A DNA stretch of 64,000 nucleotides from Massospora cicadina. Taxonomy: Eukaryota > Entomophthoromycota > Entomophthoromycetes > Entomophthorales > Entomophthoraceae. Positions 33,490 through 44,191 of this stretch are shown here, piece by piece (the stretch's first letter is position 1; each line of letters begins with the position of its first letter). The stretch lies in contig JAKSZP010010614.1 in the NCBI GenBank assembly GCA_022478985.1, positions 62,001 through 126,000 on the forward strand. Reading direction: 5' to 3'. The translations under genes and the position numbers were made by a program. The notes under the pieces are model-generated. The model had not been told where the DNA came from. It was given only the letters and a program-made list of their open reading frames with translations, and did not search any database.

Positions 33490-34270
33490 AGGTCCCTGAC
33501 CAAGATAATTATCCACAATCTGCAGATGTAGAAGAAACGGTCAAAGGCTTAATAAGGGGGGCTATCCAGCCCGGTGCCCATCCTAACTGAGACTGAGCAT
33601 CTAAGGTTGCAGCTAATATGATGGACTTATACAACAGAGTGGCTTTACAACATACCGAAGTTGGTTTGGCTAAACAAAGCAGTACCTCCAGCAGTACGTA
33701 CATCCCACCATTCATCATGTACTCCAGATTTTGGGGTTTCATCATCTCGAGATCCAATGCCAGTGACCCTGGCGCAACAATTCATTCTCAGTTATCCTTT
33801 TTCTATGAGATGGCTTCTAGCTTTGGTCAGGATAATCGGGAAGCCATACTTGAAAATAGAAGGTAAATTAGTGCTATACATAACCATCTGGTGAGAATTG
33901 AAAATGGAGTTGTGGATTACATCGACCAAGAAGTATCTCAACAGGTTAGTGATGTCACTAATACTATTCACCAACAAATCACTACCCTTGAAGATGAGAT
34001 TACTAAACAACTAGTAGAATTGTGGGCCCAACATGAGGAACGATTTGTTAAACTTGATGGGCTACTTCAACAACTTGTCCAAACTGTGGATACTATTAGA
34101 AAAGGTGGACCCAGTCCTGCTAGTCCTCCTGGACCTCTGGGACCACCTAGTTCTCCTTTGGTGACCCCAGGACCCCCTGGTGAATAAGGTCCTCAAGGCC
34201 CTGCGGGTCAACAAGACTCACCTGGGCCTGCAGGCCGCGATGGTTCACAAGGACCCCTGGACCTCCTGAT
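33490..34270 (+). pseudogene. Gypsy-3 gag with coiled coil and collagen-like domain
   Basis: After the Gypsy-2 insertion, gag resumes with VPDQDNYPQSADVEETV and has stops at about 33588 and 33864. A clear coiled coil follows at about 33930-34090 (EVSQQVSDVTNTIHQQ, ITKQLVELWAQHEERFVK, LLQQLVQTVDTI). Immediately after comes a Gly-X-Y run from about 34105 to 34260: PPGPLGPP, TPGPPGE, a stop, GPQGPAGQ, SPGPAGRDGSQGP. A trimerising coiled coil next to a collagen stretch is the layout of many collagen-like proteins (family knowledge). Its role in a retrotransposon particle is unknown. Confidence 0.75.
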
Positions 34271-34279
34271 CCCCCAATC

Positions 34280-34860
34280 TCAATGCTTTCAATTAACAAT
34301 TTTGAACCTTCAAGTCTACTATTATCAAGGGTACAGGCGTTAATAAAACCAAATCTGATCCATAGTCAAGGATGTTTCTTATCTCTAGAAGGCCTTCCAA
34401 CTGTCCTGGATTATTCTTTAACCAACTTATTGGATATCGTTGATAATGCTCATTGTCTATGCGATTCTAACCAAACTATGCAAGATGTCCCCAATAGCAA
34501 AGGCAAACTCAAACGATGTGTTTGCTTATTGGAATATCCAACTTCTATCTCTCGTCTTGAGTGCCAAATTTTGGGATCTAGAACTATTCTTCCGCCTCCT
34601 TCAGCTTGTGCCTCTTAAGGAATGTCTTTATACTATAACAATTCAATTACTATTCCTCCAAAAGCTCAAGTTATAATTGATACTGGTTATAAGTATTTGT
34701 GCTGGCTATTCATGTATTAGAGATTTCTGGTAACAGAAATCCCTTTCATTTGGAGGCTTTAACATGCCCTGGTATCCTTGATCCCGCTTATGATGGACTA
34801 TTCTAGTCTTACTAGCTAATCTCAACTCTCAACCTATGCAATTGAATCAAAATAACCCTA
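34280..34860 (+). pseudogene. Gypsy-3 dUTPase-like remnant
   Basis: A first part, 34283-34618, is open but unclear; NLIHSQGCFLSLEGLPTV may be the end of a protease. From 34620 the frame GMSLYYNNSITIPPKAQVI and later CPGILDPAYDGLF (34769-34808) align with the dUTPase-like domain of Gypsy-6 (GVLDPAYQRPI) and Gypsy-8 (GILDPDYRRPI). The capsid block that should precede it is absent. Confidence 0.5.
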
Positions 34861-35722
34861 TCACTTATGTGTGGCCTACTCCTGTGAATGAAATTTTATC
34901 CATCTCAGGATGTGGGGATTTATGTGATTTTGGGTTGGAAGAATCACCTATCATTGCTAGAATTGCCTTCAAATTTGGTTATTCACTCACTCCAGAACAA
35001 CAGCATGAAGCCAAGGCTCTGATTGAAGAGTATGCGGATATATTCACCGAGGGTCCTAGAGATTTTGGGCTAATGAAAGATGTTCAGCATCAGGTGAAAA
35101 CTGGAGTTACTCCCCCTATTTGAGCTCGGCCTTATCACAAATCTAAAATCGAGTAGGCTCAGGTCTCAGTGGAAATGAAACAACTCCTCAATGCGGGGCT
35201 ACTAACGCCTTTTAAGAGTCCATGGTCTTCCCCTCTACTACTCATTCAGAAAAAAGATGGAGGTCATTGAGTGGTTATGGACTATATTTGGCTTAATGCT
35301 TTTACCCAAAATGATTCTTATCCTCTACCTCGCATTGATGATTCCTTAAGACTATTGTCAGGGTCACAATTCTTCTCAGCCATGGACCTTTCTAGTGGCT
35401 ATTGGCAAATTGACCTGGCTCTGGAAGACCATCAAAAATGCGCCTTAATCTCTAGTGAGGGGTTATTTGAGCCTACTCATATGCCGCAGGGCTTTGTAAT
35501 GCCCCTGCTACTTTTCAAAGAGCCATGGATGGCTTATTTGGGGATTTGAAACTTTCCTGTGTTTTGGTTTATTTAGAAGATGTTACTGTTTTCTCTCACA
35601 CTTTTAACGAGCATTTGGCTCATTTAAAGGAAGTATTTGGCCAGATGCGCTGCACTTCGCTTAAGCTAAAACCATCTAAGTGTGCTTCTTTCAAAACTGA
35701 GATGGAATTCTTAGGTCCATAA
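34861..35722 (+). pseudogene. Gypsy-3 reverse transcriptase
   Basis: Pre-domain EAKALIEEYADIFTEGPRD, then QVKTGVTPPI, LLTPFKSPWSSPLLLIQKKD, FFSAMDLSSGYWQIDLALED (about 35372-35430), GLFEPTHMPQGF and the catalytic region LVYLEDVTVFSHTF near 35560-35600, in which YLDD has become YLED. Next is SKCASFKTEMEFLGP. Three frame breaks or stops separate otherwise good segments. Confidence 0.8.
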
Positions 35723-36380
35723 AGTTAATTTCAATGTGATTTTACCTTTATCTAATAAGATACAAGCTATTTTGGTCATGCTTGTTCCTAAAAGCTTGCA
35801 TGATATTCAAGTGTTTTTAGGGATGGTTGGTTATTACTGACAATTCATCCCCCATTTTGCTGAGATTGCGGAGCCTTTAGTTTATTCATTGCACACAAAG
35901 TTCCTTTCTTATGGGAAGAATCGCAGCAGCAAGCTTTCAATCTTTTGCGCCAAGCTTTAGTTAGTGCCCCAATTTTAGCCCATCCTAATTTTCAAAACCC
36001 TTTATCTTATTTACCAATGCCAGTGATGTTGCTATTGGGGCCATTCTGTCTCAGCATAATTCCAAACTGGTTGATTATCCCATTCATTATTATAGTAAAA
36101 CCCTTTCCAAGGCAGAACGCAATTATAGTGTTAATGAGAGGGAATGCCTTGCAGTACTATCCACCATCAAGCATTTTTGCCCTTATCTCTATGGAAAACA
36201 TTTCACTATCATCACGGATCACGCTTCCCTGAAGTGGTTGCAACAAATGAAGGATCCTGATGGACGCTTAGCTAGACGGGCGTTAAAGCTCCAAATTATG
36301 ACTTTACAATTCAACGTCACGCTGGAGCTATACACCAAAATGCTGATGGACTTTCTCAATTACCTATACTGATGTTATTC
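35723..36380 (+). pseudogene. Gypsy-3 connection and RNase H
   Basis: Connection: LHDIQVFLGMVGYY and FIPHFAEIAEPLVY near 35798-35885. RNase H pieces in shifting frames lead to the closing HAGAIHQNADGLSQLP near 36315-36365, a standard gypsy RNase H end. Frameshifts near 36000 and 36230. Confidence 0.7.
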
Positions 36381-37615
36381 ACTGCTGAGGAGGATTGTAT
36401 CTATGATCTAATTGGCATACCTGAACTCTAGTATCATGACTTTTAAGGACGTTATAGTGAAGCTACAATCCTTAATCAAGAATACTCGAGTTAAATAAGG
36501 TTCCTTATATAAGAAGTTAGATCTCAATGGTTGCCTTTTATTTAGCCCTCTACAAGGACTGATACTATTTAGGAGGCTCATCAAACTGTAGGGCATGGAG
36601 CTGTCGCTAAGACTTTAATGTGGTTGAAAAATCATTGTTACTGGGATAACATGATGTAAACTGTGCATGATGTGTTAGACGTGTCTCACTTGCCAACATC
36701 AGCGTGGTGGAAATCTGATTTTACCAACATAAAATTGTGGGACCTTCAGAACCTTTTTCTACTATGAGCATCGATGTGGTGGGCCCTCTCCCTACTACTA
36801 CTTATGGACATCATTATATTATATTAGCTATCGACCATTTTACAAAATGTATTGAAGTTTTCTCTGTTTCCATGGTCACCGCTGAGGCTACTGCATCCTT
36901 CCTTTTTAAGAAAGTTTTCACCCTGAATGGTAGCCCAAAAGTTCTATTATCTGATAATGGGACCAACTTTGTTTCTCAGGTGGTATCTGAGCTTATTGAA
37001 TTAATGGGTTTCTATCAGACATTTATGACCCCTTACTATCCTTCTACTAATGGTGCGGTCAAATGAGCAAATGGTACACTTGTAGCCATTCTTAGTAGAT
37101 GGCCTCCAAAGATCCTGGCTGATAAATTATCTACTTACCTAGTGCGATATTAGCCTATAGGGCTAGCTACCATTTTATAACTGGAATGTCTCCCTTCAAG
37201 GCTCTTTACAGTTGGGATCCTATTCTACCCTCAAGTGTACAACCTATACTTGATGCTGCAACCCCACAAACTACTGATTTAGCTATGAGGAGACTACTGA
37301 TGAAATCATCTGGTACAAGCCTTAGCCTCAAGTTCTCTTGCTACGACAACCTTAAAAGAGGGAACTAGAAACAATGCTAGTCGACTTACGTTACCTGAAT
37401 ATCAAATTTGGGGATCTTGTACTCTTCTAACATCATAGATCTGGAGGATGGACTCACAAACTTGATACCTTATGGGCTGGTCCTTATCATATTACTTATC
37501 ATCAGGGTATTAAATACTCCATTGCAGCTATTGATACTGTTATTGTTATCATTAGAGTTCATAGTAGGTTTCTTCATAAGTATGTACCCCCTAGGAAAGA
37601 TCTTGAGGGGGGCAT
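36381..37615 (+). pseudogene. Gypsy-3 integrase and polypurine tract
   Basis: Zinc-binding part EAHQTVGHGAVAKTLMWLKN near 36570-36630. Core with SIDVVGPLPTT (first Asp, near 36767), LLSDNGTNFVSQVV (second Asp, near 36945-36985) and PYYPSTNGAVK, where the catalytic Glu after NGAV is now Lys-stop. Then MSPFKALYSWDP, and a tail WAGPYHITYHQGI read with frame changes. The frame crosses the polypurine tract (37604-37613) as DLEGGIVEDYLH and runs into the LTR. Loss of the Glu makes it inactive. Confidence 0.75.
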
Positions 37616-38170
37616 TGTTGAGGATTATCTGCATTGACTGAAAATAATCAAATCGAGATTTGGTGTCTGAGTCTAATAAGATTGTAAAAACCCTGTCATA
37701 GATATATGATTCTTGGATAGACTGAAAATCAACTCTTGAAGTCATTGGCATCCTATAAAGGATGAGGCTAAGCAATCTAAAGGGGCAAAACATCCCACAA
37801 GAAGGTCAATCTCATCTAATAAGAACCTTATCAGATATGACCATCACAAGTATAGTAATAATAATCAGCAATATTGACATCTATTAGGAAAGATCTTACC
37901 TTGGTTAAAGCACGAAAATCCTCACAAGAACTACCAAATCTACCCCTATAAATATCCCTTATTTCTAACTAATAAAGTACCACTATTTTTGTCTCACGTA
38001 GCTCAATTTTGGTCTATTCATAACAGAATTCTGTATTTCTGATTGGAATCTATTATTGCAACAGAACTAATAACTTCGTTGCGCTTGTTTCTATCTTCAC
38101 TAGAGCCATGGAACTAATAGTTTCATAGCCTTTATAGCGCCTGAGATCAAATTATAACAAAATTGCATTA
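37616..38170 (+). repeat. Gypsy-3 3' LTR
   Basis: 555 bp, paired with 24825-25385. It holds AATAAAG near 37972. It is followed by the target duplication CTCAC. Confidence 0.75.
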
Positions 38171-38175
38171 CTCAC

Positions 38176-38316
38176 CTTGCGTTATAGCTTCCTAGGTTGT
38201 TAACTGAGGTACCATATTTAGATTTTCAGTTTCTAATAATCCCTTCGTTTGGCTCATTTGCAAATAAAGATGCATGGCAGCTCCACCTTTTGGGTTGAGC
38301 ACCACTAGTTTTTAAA
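38176..38316 (+). mobile_element. 5'-truncated LINE tail (main part)
   Basis: The last ~147 bases of the ORF1-only LINE family: TTCCTAGGTTGTTAACTGAGG, then TGGGTTGAGCACCACTAG and an A-rich end. It is flanked by a perfect 16-bp duplication AATATCCTACTACAAT at 24803-24818 and 38317-38332, more than 13 kb apart because Gypsy-3 later inserted six bases into the fragment (its first bases are 24819-24824). This shows the insertion order directly. Confidence 0.8.
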
Positions 38317-38332
38317 AATATCCTACTACAAT

Positions 38333-38390
38333 GAAATTTACTTATTACATATCTTGGAGACACAAGCATACAGCCAGAAACAACTGGTAC
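38333..38390 (+). pseudogene. LINE-L ORF2, endonuclease fragment (piece 2)
   Basis: Short stretch between two insertion stacks. Joined in frame with the end of piece 1 it reads NLLITYLGDTSIQPETT, which fits the L1-type endonuclease segment with the catalytic Glu in QETH (here PETT). It ends at the left target duplication of Gypsy-5 (GGTAC). Confidence 0.5.
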
Positions 38391-38940
38391 TGAGCTCAAT
38401 ACATGGTGCCAAAATCACCCATGGTCCTCTCAGGACACAGGAAAATAGTCAACCAGCTGAGGAATCAAAAATAAAGTTTCTTGAAGCTGTAATTCCTGGA
38501 GCAGGATATTCTTCAAAAAGTAAATGGTGAAGAATCACTTAACAAAAGTAAACAATGCTCCCTTGGGTTGGGACCATCTAGTACTAAAAAAAAAAGTAAA
38601 CAATGCTATCCAAAGACAAAAAAGTGATGTTCATTTTGGTTAAAACTTCGTATCTATAGAAATGTGGGATTGTCTTCAATGAAATAAACTTCTAAGCTCT
38701 CTTCATACAGGATCTTTCAATAAAGCTGTAAGGATGCTAATCGAGAAGATTTCCTAGAGGAGATTGGAGGCGGTCCATTTGCATCAGAAGTTGTTGCTTT
38801 GGGGATATTTGAATATTCTGACAATTGGGGATCAGGTGTAGAAATGACTCCTTTATCAATTGATTTATCACTGAGGTAATCTTCTTGGGCAGTAGTCAAT
38901 TTCATCTCCAATAAATCCCAATTCCTGACAATTCCCTCTT
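38391..38940 (-). repeat. Gypsy-5 3' LTR
   Basis: 550 bp; TG...CA ends. It aligns with 53846-54322 (shared AGCTGTAATTCCTGGAGCA and AGAATCACTTAACAAAAGTAA). It contains a 32-bp LINE-tail insertion with duplication at 38544-38607 that is absent from the other LTR. The pol frame continues into it: PPPISSRKSSRLASLQL near 38770-38720. Confidence 0.85.
38560..38591 (+). mobile_element. 32-bp LINE-tail micro-insertion
   Basis: CCCTTGGGTTGGGACCATC followed by TAGTACTAAAAAA lies between perfect 16-bp copies of AAAAGTAAACAATGCT (38544-38559 and 38592-38607). It is the last 32 bases of the LINE tail seen on copies 2 and 3. The partner LTR lacks it. Confidence 0.85.
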
Positions 38941-40000
38941 CAAGATCCTGTCAAAGAGGGACATAGGGCCTAAGAGATTAATCATGAGCTTGATTGACTA
39001 CAGATGCATGGGCCAAATCTGTGATGGAATATTCAGAGTTGACTTTGTGAATGATTTGATATGGACCAGACCAAGTGATGTCAAGCTTTCTGGGTCGTCC
39101 TCCTTGTCAATGATGGTAAAACATAACAAGATCTCTTAACTGAAATATTGGTAATGCTGGTCATCTGGTATTTAATTGGTTTGTTTCTCTAGAGGTTGTA
39201 TATATTATTCCTTCCATATAAAGAGCATGTAATCAAATTATCTCATCCACTAGAGCTCTCATGATTAAGTCAGCGGTATCTGGCACAGAGTTGTCAAACA
39301 ACATTTGTACACTACTTGACAATCTAGGTTCTCTCCCATATAAAGCCCAGAAGGGGGACATACTAATAATCCAGTGAAAGCTTATTCTGTAAGCCATCAA
39401 TGCGCTAGAAATGTAATGGTTCCAATAATGATGATCTGAAATTGCTATTTTTCGCATGTTAGAAACCAAAGTCCCATTAGCACGCTCAACTGCTCCATTA
39501 GATGAAGGATACAAGGTGCAACGAAATGATAACTAGTATTAAACAATAAAGTCATCTCATGGATTACCATTGTTGTGCAATTGAGACCATTATCTGATAA
39601 AAATACCCTGACGGCACCCATGCTGGGTGAAAACGTGTACTAATTAAAACATGGCCATGGCTTTTGCAGTAGCAGCTGGCACAAAAATGGATTCACGCTT
39701 TAGTTAAATGGTCTATGGACAACAGTATGTACTTATGGCCATGTAGCCCTGTCAGTAAATGCCCCACTACATTGATAATAACCACGTGGAAAGGTCCATA
39801 AGGGGCCACAATTTGATGTTGATATTAAGGTTAAGGCCAATCCTGGTTCCAACTAATAAGGCACGCCTCAGGGACTTTGTGGATGATTTCTAACATCCTA
39901 TCCCAATAGTATTGAGTCTTCAGCCATTTTTAAGTCTTCTTAACGGCATCATGTGCAATTGCATTATGTCCTTCCACAATTACTTCTATTTGAGAAGAGG
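38941..40000 (-). pseudogene. Gypsy-5 integrase
   Basis: From the right: zinc-binding segment with KWLKTQYYWDRM near 39920-39880, the core start near 39750-39700 with YILLSIDHLTKA, and a better part at 39514-39233 with YPSSNGAVERANGTL (catalytic Glu), ISSALMAYRISFHW and FWALYGREPRL. The tail has WSGPYQIIHKVNSEYSI near 39070-39020. Just before the LTR the polypurine tract encodes DLEEGIVRN (38955-38930). Confidence 0.75.
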
Positions 40001-41208
40001 GTTGGATATAAGGGATCCATTTACCATTGATAAGTTTATAGAGCAATCCTTTTCAAATCTGAGTGTATTTGGTCTTCTTATGTAGTTTGTTCTGTATTTC
40101 TTTAGTCTCAAAGGCCTATCTTTCCGGTCTGCTGATAAAAACATAAATTCTATCCTCTTTGGGAGTAAGCACAGCCAAGAATGACATCCTGGATAAACCA
40201 TCTGCGTTTTGATGGATAGTTCCGGCATGATGCTCAAAGAGAAATCATAATTCTGAAGGCGAAGGGCCCAGTATTCTAACCGTCTCAGGGTCCTTCATTT
40301 GTTGTAGCCACCATAACAAGTCATGATCAGTGACCGCAGTGAAATGAGTTCCATACAGGTAGGGATGGAACTGTTTAATAGCTAACAGGACAGCCAAGTA
40401 CTCCTGCTCAGCTACACTATAATTTATATCTGCCTTACTTTAAGTCTTACTGTAGTAGGCGACTGGATGATCTACCTATTGTCATCATGTTGATCGAGGA
40501 TTGCTTCAACCATGACATCACTGGCGTCAGCAAAAAAATATAAAAGGCTGATTGAACCAGGATGTATTAGAATGGTTTAATTACACAAGGCAGTCCTAAG
40601 TGAGTTGAAAGCTTGTTCTTTATCAGGTTTCCACTCAAATAGTACTCTTTAGTGTATTAAGTAAGCTAAGGGCTCTGATAACTCAGCAAATCTAAGGATA
40701 AACTCCAGTAGTACCTGACCATCCTTAAAAATTACTTATATATCTCTTAAACTAGCAGGCTGGGACATCTTCTTGATTGGTTCGACCTTGTCAGGATGAG
40801 GTTGTATTCCTTTCTTTGATACCTGATGCCCAAGAAACTCCATCTCATACCATCTAGTACTAAAAAAAGAAACTCCATCTCATTTTAAAAAATGAACACT
40901 TTGATGGCTTCAACTTTATTGAGGCCTTCCAGAGTCAATTAATTACTTCTTTTAGGTGATCCATATGAGCTGTGAACGCCTTTGAGAATACAGTTATATT
41001 TTTTAAGGTAAACTAAAACGCAGGGAATTTTGAGGTCACCTAAAACCCATATATTGCTTGTTGGAAAGTAGCTAAGGCGTTACACAAACCCTGCAGCATT
41101 CTGGTGGGCTCAAACAATCCTTCATTGGCGATTAGGGAACATTTAGGTAGGTATTCTGGATCCAGTTCTAATTGTATATAACCACTTGCTAGATCCATGG
41201 CCAAAAAG
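40001..41208 (-). pseudogene. Gypsy-5 reverse transcriptase (C-terminal part) and RNase H
   Basis: From 41208 down: FLAMDLASGYIQLELDPEYL, GLFEPTRMLQGLCNALATF, a decayed catalytic box (VLVYLKKYNCIL near 41010-40975), a connection part, RNase H, and its end HAGTIHQNADGLSRM near 40235-40190. It is the continuation of 50680-50422 across the DNA transposon. An 18-bp micro-insertion lies at 40849-40866. Confidence 0.75.
40849..40866 (+). mobile_element. 18-bp LINE-tail micro-insertion
   Basis: ACCATCTAGTACTAAAAA between perfect 17-bp copies of AAGAAACTCCATCTCAT (40832-40848 and 40867-40883). It matches the extreme 3' end of the same LINE tail. The insertion is hardly longer than its duplication. 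Confidence 0.8.
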
Positions 41209-41210
41209 TA

Positions 41211-41232
41211 CAGTAAAGCCACGATTATCTGT
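41211..41232 (+). repeat. Left terminal inverted repeat of Tigger/Jerky element
   Basis: CAGTAAAGCCACGATTATCT, preceded by TA. It matches the right end (50398-50419, reverse complement) at about 18 of 20 positions, then becomes ragged. Confidence 0.85.
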
Positions 41233-41554
41233 GGAAGTGGGTGGCAAGGTCACTGCAGATAGTGAAAATCATGGGTAACTTGAAAAAAGATCAAGAATGA
41301 TGTGTAAACACGAAAAAAATATTTCAGAAATTAATTTATACTTTATTGTACAAAAGCATAATATGTAAAACCTTTAATATATGTAAAGAATAGCAGAAAC
41401 CTTTTCTCTACGTCTAAAAACTAAAATAAAGAACAGCAAACAAAAAATGATACTGTACTATTAGCAAAAAGTGTTCAGTTATGCATTTTTAAAAAATCAG
41501 TCACTAGTTTTTGCTTCTTTCTTTGAAAATCTTTTCTTTATTCTAGATTGTACT

Positions 41555-42231
41555 TGTTGGATTTTTAAATGGGGAGATGCTCGCTGGTTTTTTCCCCCTA
41601 AAATCTAATAAATGTGGGAATGAAACCACTAAAATAATAATAATGAATGAACACAAAAAACTAGAAAGTTGGTGTTTTTTATATGTTTAGTAATCTTTGC
41701 ATGAGGTAAGAAATGAGCCCCCTTAATAAGATGATAATTAGTATTTAAGTTAGCGAGGCTCAAAGTTTGGATGGCTTAGTAACATCTAAATTAGGAAATA
41801 TGATGATATGACCTATTGGATCTTTGACAACTTACCTTGTATTAATGAGATGACCAATGGAAAGTTGATGTTTGGTAGGATATGACCATGAAGTAAAGAT
41901 TTAATCAATTTCACCCCATCAGTGGGCATAAAAAATTTTCACCTTGCAATACCCCTTCCAGCCCTATAAAAGGGGCCAACCTCCGCAGGGTAGGTTGCAC
42001 AAAATTAATGGTGGCCTAAGGAGGAGCCTACAATGGGCTCTCCTAAATTTGTCACATAGTCAGCACAATTTTATTGCCCAACTTTGGGGTATTGGGCTGA
42101 GATTTATTACTAAATTTGTTGCCCTAATTTGACAGTTTTCACTGAGAATAGGCCAGGGTTTTAGGTCAATTTCTTCCAAATTATGAGCTGAAACACTCTT
42201 ACTACAATATTGGACTTGTAATTGTCTGACA
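41555..42231 (-). repeat. Gypsy-6 3' LTR
   Basis: 677 bp, starting TGTCAGAC and ending CAACA in element orientation. It carries the promoter-like CCCTTTTATAGGGC on the minus strand at about 41962-41975. Immediately upstream lies the polypurine tract GAAGGGGTAA. Confidence 0.9.
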
Positions 42232-43400
42232 TTACCCCTTCAAGAGTGTTAGGGGAAGAGTAAGGGCACAATAATTGGTCATGGACACAGTAATGGTAAC
42301 TCTGGTAGCCAGGATTTTATAGAGTACTCATCCACTCGCTCATAGGTGATGACAAAAGGGCCTTCCCAGATAGACCCAAGCTTCTCACTTCTGGGAGTGA
42401 TACAATTATGGTAGTATAGCAACAAGTCTTTTTGGAAGGTAGGTAGAGGAGGCTAGAGCTCATAAGCTGCTTTACCCTCTTTGGTAACCATCTTTGCCAA
42501 GTTGGTCATCACTTCTAATTGCAACTGGATGATGTTCTGGGCTAACTTCTTAATAGCTTGCTCAGATCAGTCTTATCAGTGAAGATATCTTTTACTAGTA
42601 AAGCTGGAATCCTGGGTTCTCGCCCATACAATACTCAGAATGGTGACATTTTAAGGATCCAGTGATAGCTGATACGGTAAGCCATGAGAGCACTGGGTAA
42701 GTAAAGATCCCAGTGAAGAGGGTAAGAAGTGGCCATTTTGCGTAAAATAGAGACCAGTGTCACATTGGATTTTTCCACAATACCAATGGTCGATGGGTTG
42801 TAGGGGGCAGAAAAGAGCTGTTGTGTGCCCATGGAGGTAGTGAAGATTTTCACCACTTGGGAGGTAAATTTTTTACCATTGTCACAGAGCAGGACCTGGG
42901 GACAACCATGGCGAGAAAATATATATTGATGAAGGAACGTGGCCGTGGCTTTGGCAGTTTGAGCAGAAAGAGCCACAGCCTCAACCCATTTGTTAAAATG
43001 ATTGATACTGACTAAGATATAACGATTTCCACCAGTGGTCTGAGGTAGAGGGTTAACCACATCTAGACTTATGGTGTGAAAGGGTTGTTGAGGCGTAGTG
43101 GGTTGTTACTGATACCTGGTCTTGTAGCTGGATTGCTTCTTGCAGGTCAGACATGCATCCAGGACTTCAGTTATTGTCTCCATGATGCCCTCCCAGTAAT
43201 ATCGCTCTTTAACCTACCCATAGGTTTTTTTACTCTGCTATGCCCTAGAAGGGTATGGGACTCCAAAATCACAGGTACTCGCTCTGATGGTCTGAGATAG
43301 GGTAACCAATACACCTCTATTTTCTTATATAGCTTCCCGTTCTCCACTTTTGTGTTGTGGGAATGTCATGCTAACATCTTTTGTACAGGTTCATCTTCTC
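42232..43400 (-). pseudogene. Gypsy-6 integrase
   Basis: Open core at 43060-42635: YILVSINHFNKWVEAV, LLCDNGKKFTSQVV (second catalytic Asp), PYNPSTIGIVEKSNVTL (catalytic Glu) and ALMAYRISYHW. The zinc-binding part is upstream at about 43260-43130 with Cys residues in CLTCKKQS near 43155-43130. The C-terminal part is 42600-42250, ending at the polypurine tract read as LEGVMSDNY, which continues into the LTR. Integrase joins the cDNA to host DNA. The frame is interrupted by a few stops. Confidence 0.8.
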
Positions 43401-43429
43401 AGCCCATGCGTCAGGAGTCATTAGGAGGT

Positions 43430-44191
43430 CATGCAACCTCTTGTCTTCACTATCTTTAAGGTGAAGGACAGGTAGACGAGTTAATCCATTTGCATTAATA
43501 TGATGGGTCCCTTCTCAATACTTGATGGTCTTATCTTAATGCTGAAGCTTTTAAGAGCCTAGCAAGCTAACCGCCCAGTGGGATCTTTCATATTTTGTAA
43601 CCACTTTAATGAGGCATGGTTGGTAATCAATTTAAATGATTCCCATATAAGAAAGGGCGGTAGTGTTTAACAGCAAGCAGGACATTCAGGCACTCCTTCT
43701 CAGTGACGCTGTAATTTCGCTCAGCCTTTAGAAGCATTTTACAAAAATAAGATATGGGATGATAGACACTTTTCATCCAACTGAGCCAAGATAGCTCCAA
43801 CGGCATAATCAGAGGCATCAGTGAATAACATGAAGGGCTTAGCATAGTCAGGGTGGCGGAGTATTGGCCTTTTTTGCAATAGCTCCTTCAGGGTCTCAAA
43901 CGCGGCCTTTTGTTCAGCATCCCAATAAAAAGGGGTGTTTTTAGCCAGGAGGCGGACAAAGGGCTCGCTGAGTTTAGCAAATTTTGGGATGAATTGATGG
44001 TATTGCCCCATCATGCCCAAAATTACCTGGATGTCACATAGAGTTTTGGGCGTTGGCATCTTAGATATTGCTTCAACCTTATCCTGTAGTGGTTGTATCC
44101 CATCTTGAGAGATGGCATGCCCAAGAAAATCCATCTTCTTCTGGAAGAAAGTACATTTGGAGGGCTTTCTTTTGATATTAGATGCCCACAA
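43430..44191 (-). pseudogene. Gypsy-6 connection and RNase H
   Basis: Open 44191-43739: KPSKCTFFQKKMDFLGHAIS, DIQVILGMMGQYHQFIPKF, PFMLFTDASDYAVGAIL with the RNase H start (TDASD). It continues at 43845-43627 with LKAERNYSVTEKECLNVLL and at 43620-43580 with ITNHASLKWLQNMKDP. RNase H degrades the RNA strand during cDNA synthesis. Confidence 0.85.

Larger units (their letters stand above)
24825..38170 (+). mobile_element. Gypsy-3: LTR retrotransposon with collagen-like gag
   Basis: LTRs at 24825-25385 and 37616-38170 start TGTTAGG / TGTTGAGG. The 5-bp flank CTCAC occurs on both sides (24820-24824 and 38171-38175). Order inside: possible primer site (25387), gag start, a 7.9-kb insertion (Gypsy-2), gag with coiled coil and collagen-like triplets, dUTPase-like remnant, reverse transcriptase, RNase H, integrase and polypurine tract (37604-37613). 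The capsid and protease parts seem deleted. It inserted into the very 5' end of a LINE-tail fragment, which in turn lies in LINE-L. Confidence 0.8.

Noticed and set aside
25500..33600. A target-site duplication for Gypsy-2
   Set aside because: Flanks TCAGC and AGGTC do not match, and small shifts of the LTR ends do not help. I left the insertion without a claimed duplication.
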